Shown here: in pieces, positions 1 to 5,730 of the stretch
Position numbering within the stretch: the stretch's first letter is position 1
How the letters are laid out: each line of letters starts with the position of its first letter
DNA from: a candidate division FCPU426 bacterium
Lineage (GTDB): Bacteria; Oederibacteriota; PGYV01; Palsa-1178
Length of the DNA stretch: 6,738 nucleotides
NCBI GenBank assembly: GCA_003167475.1
Contig: PMTB01000062.1
Location: 1 to 6,738 of the forward strand
Direction: 5' to 3'
Position numbers and translations under genes: made by a program
The notes under the pieces: model-generated
What the model saw: the letters and a program-made list of their open reading frames with translations, nothing else
The model's database searches: none
Told to the model about the DNA's origin: nothing

Positions 1-269
1 TTGTTGACAAGTATATCAATTTTCTTGAACCTGTCAACGATTTTGTCAACCACGGCTTCCACTTCGGCCGAGTTGGATACGTCGGCCTTATACGCTTCGG
101 CTTCGACCCCAAGTTTCTTTATATTCTCCGCCGTAACCTGTGCTTTTTCAAGGTTTACGTCTATAACCGCTATGCTTGCGCCTTCCTTGGCCAGCGTCAT
201 GGATATGGCTTCACCTATACCCTGGGCTCCGCCCGTAACAATCGCCACTCTTCCGCTTACTAATCCCAT
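1..269 (-). CDS. fabG: 3-oxoacyl-ACP reductase FabG, N-terminal 89 residues (cut by window edge)
   Basis: Short-chain dehydrogenase/reductase that reduces 3-ketoacyl-ACP to 3-hydroxyacyl-ACP in the fatty-acid elongation cycle in the cytoplasm. The visible part is the start of the Rossmann fold: the cofactor motif TGGAQGIG at residues 12-19, an aspartate at the end of the second beta strand (D37 in VIDVN), the adenine-contacting ADV at 62-64 and the beginning of the ILVN strand at 86-89, where the window ends. The catalytic Ser-Tyr-Lys residues lie outside. The ATG at 269-267 is preceded by TAGGAGG at 280-274 with a 4-nt spacer, which fixes the start. It follows fabD by 37 bp on the same strand, as in the usual fabD-fabG order. 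By family knowledge, D37 is more typical of NADH-using than NADPH-using members. Another SDR oxidoreductase is possible from the fragment alone, but the operon context favours FabG. Confidence 0.9.
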   Translation of the reverse strand, partial: MGLVSGRVAIVTGGAQGIGEAISMTLAKEGASIAVIDVNLEKAQVTAENIKKLGVEAEAYKADVSNSAEVEAVVDKIVDRFKKIDILVN

Positions 270-306
270 AAAACCTCCTAAAAATACAATTTTGGTTTAA
301 ATTAAA

Positions 307-1242
307 CTAAACTGCCAGTTTTTCGATGTCCAAAACTTTATCTATATTAAATACTTTGAAGTTTTTGTCAACCTTTTTTATAAGTCCGGATAAAACCGAC
401 CCCGGTCCAATTTCCACAAAAGTATCGACTCCCTTTGATTTCATATACTCTATACTTTCGACCCAGCGTACAGACCCTGTTATCTGGCTGATGAGCGCGT
501 TCTTTATTTCCGCAGCTGACTTTACTTCGCCTGCCAAAAAATTGGAGACAACGGGTATTGACGCGTCTTTTATACCGAATGAGTCAATTTCCGCTTTCAG
601 GCCGTTCGCAGCCGACTGCATATGCTTTGAATGAAAAGCCCCGGCAACAGCCAGCTTTATGTATCGTTTGGCTCCGAGTGATTTTGCTATCGCCTCGCCC
701 GCGTCAATGGCCGAAACGTCCCCGGATACCACAACCTGACCCGTGGAATTAAAATTAGCCGGGGCAATATAACCCGCGGCAGACGCTTTTTCGCACAGTT
801 CCTTTATTTTGGCGTCATCCAGACCGAGTACCGCGGCCATACAGCCCTTATTCCGGTTGGAAGCCTCCTGCATAAGCGCGCCTCTGCGGCTGACAAGCTT
901 TATCCCGTCCTCGAATGAAAAAGCGCCTGAAGCGTACAAAGCGCTGTACTCGCCGAGGCTGTGCCCGGCAGTATAAGCGACCTTACCCGCGAATCTGTCC
1001 TTCAACATTTCATATATGGCGCAGCTCATGGTGAATATCGCAGGCTGCGTGTAATCAGTCTTTTTAAGTTCCTCTTCAGGCCCCGAGAACATGACGTCTT
1101 TTAAGCGCAAAGGCAGTTTGCTCCTTAAGGCTGATTCAGCCATGGCAAAAATAGCGTTAGCGCGCTCATTGCCTTCACAAAAATCAAACCCCATGCCGAC
1201 GTACTGGGCGCCCTGGCCGGGGAATACTAACGCTAATGACAT
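307..1242 (-). CDS. fabD: Malonyl-CoA:ACP transacylase FabD
   Basis: Transfers malonyl from CoA to acyl carrier protein, providing the two-carbon donor for chain elongation. The 311-residue length is normal for the family (about 310). Visible active-site elements: FPGQGAQ at 7-13 (oxyanion-hole glutamine Q10), the nucleophile elbow GHSLGE at 93-98 with S95, R120 in RRGALMQ (malonyl carboxylate binding), H204 in GAFHSKHM, Q253 in LISQITGSVRW and the C-terminal EIGPGSVLSGL at 277-287. All key residues are present, so the enzyme should be active. The frame allows GTG at 1245-1243 directly followed by ATG at 1242-1240. ATG is chosen because GGAGG at 1253-1249 lies 6 nt before it and only 3 nt before the GTG. 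It lies between fabH (101-bp gap filled by a palindromic repeat) and fabG (37-bp gap). Confidence 0.97.
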   Translation of the reverse strand: MSLALVFPGQGAQYVGMGFDFCEGNERANAIFAMAESALRSKLPLRLKDVMFSGPEEELKKTDYTQPAIFTMSCAIYEMLKDRFAGKVAYTAGHSLGEYSALYASGAFSFEDGIKLVSRRGALMQEASNRNKGCMAAVLGLDDAKIKELCEKASAAGYIAPANFNSTGQVVVSGDVSAIDAGEAIAKSLGAKRYIKLAVAGAFHSKHMQSAANGLKAEIDSFGIKDASIPVVSNFLAGEVKSAAEIKNALISQITGSVRWVESIEYMKSKGVDTFVEIGPGSVLSGLIKKVDKNFKVFNIDKVLDIEKLAV

Positions 1243-1248
1243 CACTAA

Positions 1249-1253
1249 CCTCC
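1249..1253 (-). promoter_or_regulatory. Ribosome binding site of fabD
   Basis: GGAGG read on the minus strand, 6 nt before the ATG at 1242 and 3 nt before the GTG at 1245. The spacing favours the ATG as the fabD start. Confidence 0.75.
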
Positions 1254-1275
1254 AAAGATTGATGGATACAAATTC

Positions 1276-1340
1276 AAGTTTTAAGTTCTAAGTTTTAAGA
1301 TAAGGGCAGTACATCTTAAAACTTAAAACTGCCTTTATCT
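1276..1340. repeat. Intergenic palindromic repeat with AAGTTTT heptamers between fabH and fabD
   Basis: This fills most of the 101-bp fabH-fabD gap. On the plus strand, 1276-1299 is three heptamers of the form AAGTTYT plus a terminal AAG. It is followed by AGATAAGGGCAGT (1298-1310), a 4-nt spacer, then CTTAAAACTTAAAACT (1315-1330) and ACTGCCTTTATCT (1328-1340). The third block is complementary to the AAGTTTTAAG runs. The fourth is the reverse complement of the second at 12 of 13 positions. The order is therefore A, B, A', B', which allows two competing hairpins or a pseudoknot in the fabH-fabD transcript. No T tract follows, so it does not look like a standard Rho-independent terminator, and the genes on either side are expected to be co-transcribed. 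It is probably a dispersed intergenic repeat of the genome; family unknown to me. Confidence 0.75.
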
Positions 1341-1343
1341 GCC

Positions 1344-2324
1344 TTATACTTTCACCACAGCCCCGCCCCATGTCAATCCTCCGCCAAACGCCGAGAAGGC
1401 CACGATATTGCCCTTTTTTATCCTACCCGCTTCCCATGCTTCAGCGAACGCTATGGGGATGGTGGCTGCCGAGGTGTTACCGTACTTCTGGATATTTACT
1501 ATATTTTTTTCATCGGGTACGTTGAATTTTTTGGCGATGTACTGGATTATCCTGATATTTGCCTGGTGGAATATGGTGAAATCAACCTGCTCCGGCGTCA
1601 CGCCCGCAAGCTGCATGGCCTTATCAAGCGCCAGCGGCATTTTTTCAACCGCGTTGACATATATCTCTTTGCCGTTCATATGCATGAAATTCAGTTTCTT
1701 ATCGAGCACTTCCTGTGAAAGCGGATGTACCGAACCTCCACCCGGCTGGCACAGGTAATCCGGATGCGAACCGTCCGCGCTTATATAAGTGGACATAATC
1801 TCGCTGGTGGAACCCTCCCCTATGATCATGGCTCCGGCGCCGTCGCCCATGAGCACGCACGTGTTCCTGTCGGTCCAGTCAAGATAGGTCGAGAATTTCT
1901 CGGCCGCAATGAGAAGCACTTTCTTATAAAGCCCGGATTCCACCATTGAACGCGCTACCGTAAGCGCGTATATGAAACCGGAACACGCTGCAGAAACGTC
2001 AAAAGCCGGGATATCGTCAAATCCAAGTTTTGCCGCTGTCATACAGGCCGTGGCAGGCCAGGCATAATCAGGGCATATGGTGGCCAGTACTATGAGGTCT
2101 ATATCTTCCTTTTTTATCCCGGCGCTTGCGATCGCGCGCTCCGCGGCTTTTAGGGCCATATCAGAGGTACATTCGCCTTCGGCGGCTATCCTTCTTTCTT
2201 CAATCCCGGTCCTTGTCCTTATCCATTCATCCGACGTGTCCACTATTTTTTCCAGGTCCGCGTTCGTCATTATTTTTTCGGGCAGGTAATATCCGCAGCC
2301 CAGTATGCCTGCTTTAATTTTCAC
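1344..2324 (-). CDS. fabH: Beta-ketoacyl-ACP synthase III FabH
   Basis: Condenses a starter acyl-CoA (typically acetyl-CoA) with malonyl-ACP to begin fatty-acid synthesis. The 326 residues match the family (about 320), with the thiolase-fold layout. The catalytic triad is intact: C114 in SAACSGFIYA, H253 in FHQANIRI and N283 in YGNTSAAT. Other family signatures are DEWIRTRTGI near 32-41, the GDGAGA loop at 160-165 and the C-terminal FGGGLTWGGAVV. The start is GTG at 2324-2322, preceded by GGAGG at 2334-2330 with 5 nt between; no ATG in frame is nearby. It begins inside the last codons of plsX (11-bp overlap) and is probably translationally coupled to it. Starter preference (acetyl or branched-chain) cannot be decided by eye. 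Confidence 0.97.
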   Translation of the reverse strand: MKIKAGILGCGYYLPEKIMTNADLEKIVDTSDEWIRTRTGIEERRIAAEGECTSDMALKAAERAIASAGIKKEDIDLIVLATICPDYAWPATACMTAAKLGFDDIPAFDVSAACSGFIYALTVARSMVESGLYKKVLLIAAEKFSTYLDWTDRNTCVLMGDGAGAMIIGEGSTSEIMSTYISADGSHPDYLCQPGGGSVHPLSQEVLDKKLNFMHMNGKEIYVNAVEKMPLALDKAMQLAGVTPEQVDFTIFHQANIRIIQYIAKKFNVPDEKNIVNIQKYGNTSAATIPIAFAEAWEAGRIKKGNIVAFSAFGGGLTWGGAVVKV

Positions 2325-3333
2325 TTTTTCCTCCGAGCTTTTTGATGTTCTCTTCTATCTCTTCATTTATATGGTCCTTGATAAATTCCGCGGCAACCCT
2401 GATGGCGTTCTTTATGGCCTTGACATTGGCCCTGCCATGGGTTATTATCACCGGTTTTTTTATCCCGACAAGCGGCGCGCCGCCGTATTCGTCATAGGCA
2501 AATTTCTTTTTCATTTCACTGAAAACCGGCTTTAAAAGTAATCCGCCGATTTTAGCGAGTATGCTGCCGTTCTTTATCCCGTCCTTAATGCCTTTAAACA
2601 GGAACTCAGACAGGCCTTCCCCGAATTTCAGTATGACATTCCCTACAAATCCGTCGCAAACCACAACATCGGTAACCGCCTGAACTATATCCTTGCCCTC
2701 CACATGTCCCTTGTAATTCAAGCCCGACTGCTTAAAAAGCTCGTTTGTGGCGGTTGTCAGTTCATTGCCTTTTTCTTCCTCTTCGCCGACTGAAACCATG
2801 CCCACTGAAGGATTTTCAATTTTTAAGATGTGCTTCGCGTACAGTGTGCCCATAACCGCGAACTGCACGAGATGGATAGGTTTGCAATCGACGTTCCCGC
2901 CGGCATCCAGCATAGCCCCGTGCCCTTTTACGTTTGGCATAGGGATGAGTATGGCAGGCCTGGCTACCCCTGGTATCCTTCCTATAATAAGAAGCGAATG
3001 GACCACCACCGAACCGGTGTTCCCGGCTGATACGAGCGCGTCAGCTTTGCCGTCTTTGATAAGTTCGGCTGATATGTATATTGACGAGTTCTTCTTCTGC
3101 TTGAAAGCTTCGGCAGGGTGGTCCGACATGGTGACAACCTCGTCGGCGTTCACAACATCCAAACGTTTGCGGAGCTCAGAATCCACTTTGCCTTTTAATA
3201 TGGTTTCAATGATATCCTTTTTCCCGACCAGGACAACAGTGATGTCTTTAAATTCTTTTACAGCCTCTATGGCACCGTCTATCTCTACTCCCGGCGCGTT
3301 ATCTCCACCCATGGCATCAAGTACGATCCTCAT
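2314..3333 (-). CDS. plsX: Phosphate acyltransferase PlsX
   Basis: Converts acyl-ACP and phosphate to acyl-phosphate, the donor used by PlsY for glycerol-3-phosphate acylation, so it connects fatty-acid and phospholipid synthesis. It is a peripheral cytoplasmic enzyme. The length of 339 residues fits the family. Motifs in order: DAMGGDNAP at 6-14, SAGNTGS at 102-108, LDAGGN at 142-147, GEEEEKGN at 183-190, VCDGFVGNVILK at 225-236, YGGAPLVG at 283-290 and HGRANVKAIKNAI at 299-311. The ATG at 3333 is preceded by GGGAGG at 3344-3339 with a 5-nt spacer. The gap to rpmF upstream is 35 bp, and the 3' end overlaps fabH by 11 bp. The rpmF-plsX-fabH order is the conserved arrangement. Confidence 0.97.
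   Translation of the reverse strand: MRIVLDAMGGDNAPGVEIDGAIEAVKEFKDITVVLVGKKDIIETILKGKVDSELRKRLDVVNADEVVTMSDHPAEAFKQKKNSSIYISAELIKDGKADALVSAGNTGSVVVHSLLIIGRIPGVARPAILIPMPNVKGHGAMLDAGGNVDCKPIHLVQFAVMGTLYAKHILKIENPSVGMVSVGEEEEKGNELTTATNELFKQSGLNYKGHVEGKDIVQAVTDVVVCDGFVGNVILKFGEGLSEFLFKGIKDGIKNGSILAKIGGLLLKPVFSEMKKKFAYDEYGGAPLVGIKKPVIITHGRANVKAIKNAIRVAAEFIKDHINEEIEENIKKLGGKSEN
2330..2334 (-). promoter_or_regulatory. Ribosome binding site of fabH inside the plsX coding region
   Basis: GGAGG on the minus strand lies in the plsX codons for the Gly-Gly pair near its C-terminus (LGGKSEN) and sits 5 nt before the fabH GTG. This supports the GTG start and coupled translation of plsX and fabH. Confidence 0.8.
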
Positions 3334-3368
3334 AAAGACCTCCCGATAAAAAAATCAAATTCTTAAAC

Positions 3369-3557
3369 CTAATCCTTTGAAAGATTAAGGATGTCTTTGC
3401 CGCCGTAATGACCGCAGTTTCCGCATACTTTGTGCGGGAGTTTCTTGGTATGGCAGTTCGGGCACTCGATAAGGTTCAAACTCTGCTTGATCCTCTGGTT
3501 CGCCGCTCTCCTGCTCCTTGATTTTGCCTTTGACGGTTTTCTTGTTACATTTGCCAC
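3369..3557 (-). CDS. rpmF: 50S ribosomal protein bL32, zinc-binding form
   Basis: Small protein of the large ribosomal subunit. The 62 residues have the basic N-terminus typical of L32 (TRKPSKAKSRSRRAAN) and a C-terminal zinc ribbon with C32, C35, C45 and C48 as two CxxC pairs. It is therefore the zinc-containing form, not the cysteine-free version that some bacteria use under zinc shortage. The start is GTG at 3557-3555, giving MANVTRK after initiation. It is supported by AGGAGG at 3570-3565 with a 7-nt spacer and by the family's usual MA(N/V)P-like beginning. It follows yceD by 17 bp, the standard pairing, and precedes plsX by 35 bp. Confidence 0.96.
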   Translation of the reverse strand: MANVTRKPSKAKSRSRRAANQRIKQSLNLIECPNCHTKKLPHKVCGNCGHYGGKDILNLSKD

Positions 3558-3564
3558 TGTATTA

Positions 3565-3570
3565 CCTCCT
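3565..3570 (-). promoter_or_regulatory. Ribosome binding site deciding the GTG start of rpmF
   Basis: Perfect AGGAGG on the minus strand, 7 nt before the GTG at 3557, in the 17-bp gap after the yceD stop. Confidence 0.8.
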
Positions 3571-3574
3571 GAAT

Positions 3575-4072
3575 TTATAGATCAAGGCCCGAAAATGGCC
3601 TGAACGTCTCTTCCGTTTTAATGGTTTTATCGCAATTGCACTTCTCAATGTTTTGATTCTTGCCGCAGACCGGACATATCCCAAGGCATTTTTCCCTGCA
3701 AAGCGGCTTTAACGGCACCTCAAGCAGCAATGTCTCCCTGAGGCAGTCAAAAAGGTCCAATTTGTTCTTATCATATGGTAGTACGTCATTTTCTTCGTCA
3801 TCCGGCGTAATGGACTGTCTTTCCTTGAAAATCGAGACAAAGTGAGACTCAACAGGCTGTTTATAGCCGTCAAGGCACCTGCCGCAGGTCAGGTCAATGC
3901 TCCCGCTGATATCGCCTATAACCACCAGGGAGTCATCACTGTCCTTTGTGACGGTCAGATTAATTGACAAACCATCTTCAAAATCCAGCCCTTCAAATGT
4001 CACATCGCTCTTTTTCAGTTCATAGGAGAACTCTGCCGAATCCTCAAATGATCCTAAATTAATTTTAAACAT
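3575..4072 (-). CDS. yceD: YceD family protein (DUF177)
   Basis: Member of the DUF177/YceD family, almost always encoded next to rpmF. Family work in E. coli and plants links it to accumulation or processing of 23S rRNA; the molecular mechanism is not settled. The protein has 165 residues from the ATG. It shows the family cysteines: C63-x2-C66 in LTCGRC and a C-terminal cluster C125, C129, C133, C136, C145 and C147 around REKCLGICPVCGKN, which resembles a metal-binding site. The acidic middle part (around 90-110) is also typical. The start is ambiguous: the frame also offers TTG at 4078-4076, two codons earlier. GAGG at 4086-4083 is 10 nt before the ATG and 4 nt before the TTG; I prefer ATG. 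It is the first gene of the operon, about 30 nt behind the predicted transcription start. Confidence 0.9.
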   Translation of the reverse strand: MFKINLGSFEDSAEFSYELKKSDVTFEGLDFEDGLSINLTVTKDSDDSLVVIGDISGSIDLTCGRCLDGYKQPVESHFVSIFKERQSITPDDEENDVLPYDKNKLDLFDCLRETLLLEVPLKPLCREKCLGICPVCGKNQNIEKCNCDKTIKTEETFRPFSGLDL

Positions 4073-4082
4073 TTTCAAATAA

Positions 4083-4086
4083 CCTC
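4083..4086 (-). promoter_or_regulatory. Ribosome binding site of yceD
   Basis: GAGG on the minus strand. Spacing is 10 nt to ATG 4072 and 4 nt to TTG 4078. Neither is ideal, so the exact start stays open by two codons. Confidence 0.5.
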
Positions 4087-4110
4087 AGCTCTCTGGTCAA
4101 ATAGGGTTAA

Positions 4111-4139
4111 ATTATACAAAAGCCTCCATACCCTGTCAA
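4111..4139 (-). promoter_or_regulatory. Consensus sigma70 promoter of the yceD-rpmF-plsX-fab operon
   Basis: On the minus strand TTGACA (4139-4134) and TATAAT (4116-4111) are both perfect consensus hexamers with the optimal 17-bp spacer. Transcription is expected to start near 4104, giving a leader of roughly 30 nt before yceD. This predicts strong, largely constitutive expression, which suits ribosomal and fatty-acid synthesis genes. I see no clear operator palindrome over it. Confidence 0.9.
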
Positions 4140-4283
4140 CCTTAATTGTTGCAAATAAGTGAAAAAATTTCATATCATGATACTGTGTATTAGGGGCAAG
4201 AATATTGCTTGGATTCTTCCGCATGGTGGAACACTCTTAAAAATCGTTTATGCGATTTCAGTATTATTATACCACATTTATGC
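4140..4283. other. Divergent intergenic region between the yceD and MATE promoters
   Basis: About 145 bp between two divergently oriented promoters. It contains a small perfect stem AAATCG/CGATTT (4241-4246 and 4253-4258, 6-nt loop TTTATG), which could be an operator or chance. The plus-strand frame of the MATE gene stays open back to 4159, but this part has no ribosome binding site at a good distance from its ATG, contains the predicted promoter further down and is AT-rich, so I regard it as non-coding. Confidence 0.5.
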
Positions 4284-4312
4284 TTGTCATATGCAAACAA
4301 TAGTATTACAAT
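4284..4312 (+). promoter_or_regulatory. Sigma70-type promoter of the MATE-nth unit
   Basis: TTGTCA (4284-4289) and TACAAT (4307-4312) each match consensus at 5 of 6 positions and are separated by exactly 17 bp. Transcription would start near 4319, about 20 nt before the TTG start codon at 4339. It lies inside the open frame upstream of the gene, which is a further argument against a longer protein. Confidence 0.7.
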
Positions 4313-4325
4313 GTCAAAAATTTAC

Positions 4326-4332
4326 AGGAGGG
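4326..4332 (+). promoter_or_regulatory. Ribosome binding site deciding the TTG start of the MATE gene
   Basis: AGGAGGG lies 6 nt before TTG at 4339. It is the only strong Shine-Dalgarno sequence in the area and fixes the start of the transporter at this TTG. Confidence 0.8.
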
Positions 4333-4338
4333 CACTTT

Positions 4339-5730
4339 TTGCAGAACCTGACCGAAGGCAACATATTCAAGACACTCGTAAAATATTCCGCCCCTATAGT
4401 CCTGGGCGACCTGCTGCAGGCTTCATACAGCAGCATAGACGCCCTTTGGGTAGGCAGGCTCATAGGCGCGGACGCCCTGGCCGCCATATCGGCCAGCGGG
4501 CCCATAATGTTCCTTATCATAGCGCTGGTGATAGGCATAGCTATCGCCACGGTTATAATGGTCGGGCAGGCCTATGGCATGGGCGACATGAAATTCCTCG
4601 AAAAGATACTTGTCAATTCCTACATGACGGTCGCTATCCTGTGCATATTGATATCGACTTTAAGCATAGTTTTTTCAGGGTCAATACTGAAGTTCATAAA
4701 TACACCCGAGGTAATAAGGGCGGACGCGCAAAAATTCCTGGTGATAATATTTGCCGGGCTGATATTCATGTTCTCTTTTAACTGGTTTTCCGGGGTATTG
4801 CGCGGCCTTGGCGATTCAAAGACCCCTTTCATGCTCCTTATAATATCAATAGTGCTGAATATAATACTGGCACCCGTGCTTATAACCGGCGCTTTTGGCC
4901 TCTTCCCGAAACTAGGTATAGCCGGTTCCGCGCTGGCAACGGTCATATCACAGCTGTTAACCACGGTATACGCCTTTATATACCTGGCAAAGAAGAACGT
5001 GCTTTTGAATATCTTCAAATGGAATTACAGATTCGACTTTGCCATAATAAAGAAGATGTTCGCAATAGGGGTCCCTGTTTCCCTTCAGATGATGATAAAC
5101 GCCCTGAGCGCGGTTATCATAGTTTCCTTTGTCAACAGGTTCGGCCCGTCCGTAATTGCCGCTTTCGGCATAGGCATGCGCATCGATCAATTCTCTTTCA
5201 TGCCTGCCATGTCGCTGGGTTCGTCCGTTACAGCCATGGTTTCCCAGCATATAGGGGCCGGCAAACAGGAAAAAATACCGGAAATAATGTTCAACGCCAT
5301 GCTCCTCTCCCTGGGTTTCGCGCTGTTCTTCTACATACCCGTCAACCTTTTCCCGCACCAGATAGCCTCGATATTTACCTCGGGCGCGCCGGTCGGCGCC
5401 GAGCTTGGCAAGTATTTTCGTTTAGATTCCCCCACATATTTCGCCTATGCGGCGATGTTCGCCATACAGGGCGTGATACGCGGCGCCGGCGACACCATCC
5501 CGCTGACGATTATTTCTCTGATAACGCTGCTGATATTCAGGGCCGGTATTGTATGGGGCTTGGTGAGCTTTACTCATTTAAACCAGTCCGGCATTTGGGC
5601 CGGGATGGTAATCAGCATATACGTGGGAATGATACTCAGTTACCTGTATTATAAATACGGAAATTGGAAGCAAAAGAGCCTGGCCCAACTGGAAAAAAAA
5701 GAAGCCTTGGGCTCCACGGAAGCCAAATGA
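4339..5730 (+). CDS. MATE family multidrug/cation antiporter
   Basis: Inner-membrane exporter of the multidrug and toxic compound extrusion family (NorM/DinF type), which expels compounds in exchange for sodium ions or protons. The 463 residues and hydrophobic pattern fit the usual 12 transmembrane helices in two homologous halves. Visible family features: VGRLIGADALAAIS at 38-51 in the first half, the related pair GVLRGLGDSKTP (152-163) and GVIRGAGDT (378-386) at equivalent places in the two halves, and a charged C-terminal tail (about 443-463). Start: TTG with AGGAGGG 6 nt upstream; the N-terminus MQNLTEGNIFKTLVKYSAP is typical of MATE proteins. An open frame extends 60 codons further upstream but is unlikely to be translated. 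The substrate and coupling ion cannot be told. Its stop codon overlaps the start of nth (ATGA). Confidence 0.93.
   Translation: MQNLTEGNIFKTLVKYSAPIVLGDLLQASYSSIDALWVGRLIGADALAAISASGPIMFLIIALVIGIAIATVIMVGQAYGMGDMKFLEKILVNSYMTVAILCILISTLSIVFSGSILKFINTPEVIRADAQKFLVIIFAGLIFMFSFNWFSGVLRGLGDSKTPFMLLIISIVLNIILAPVLITGAFGLFPKLGIAGSALATVISQLLTTVYAFIYLAKKNVLLNIFKWNYRFDFAIIKKMFAIGVPVSLQMMINALSAVIIVSFVNRFGPSVIAAFGIGMRIDQFSFMPAMSLGSSVTAMVSQHIGAGKQEKIPEIMFNAMLLSLGFALFFYIPVNLFPHQIASIFTSGAPVGAELGKYFRLDSPTYFAYAAMFAIQGVIRGAGDTIPLTIISLITLLIFRAGIVWGLVSFTHLNQSGIWAGMVISIYVGMILSYLYYKYGNWKQKSLAQLEKKEALGSTEAK

Noticed and set aside
295..307. Short palindrome GTTTAA-A-TTAAAC between fabD and fabG as an operator
   Set aside because: It is AT-rich, overlaps the fabD stop codon, and does not resemble a FapR, FabR or FadR site that I recognise; chance is likely in such a sequence.
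2747..3349. 200-codon open frame on the plus strand, antisense to plsX
   Set aside because: Lies opposite a well-conserved plsX gene, has Ser/Pro/Thr-rich composition typical of antisense shadows and matches no recognisable domain.
4241..4258. AAATCG/CGATTT stem as an operator or terminator in the divergent region
   Set aside because: Only 6 bp, weak, and not placed over either predicted promoter; mentioned in the intergenic entry but not claimed as a regulatory site.
5019..5654. 211-codon open frame in another frame within the MATE gene
   Set aside because: Arg/His-rich, no family resemblance and fully inside a convincing membrane-protein gene; a frame shadow.
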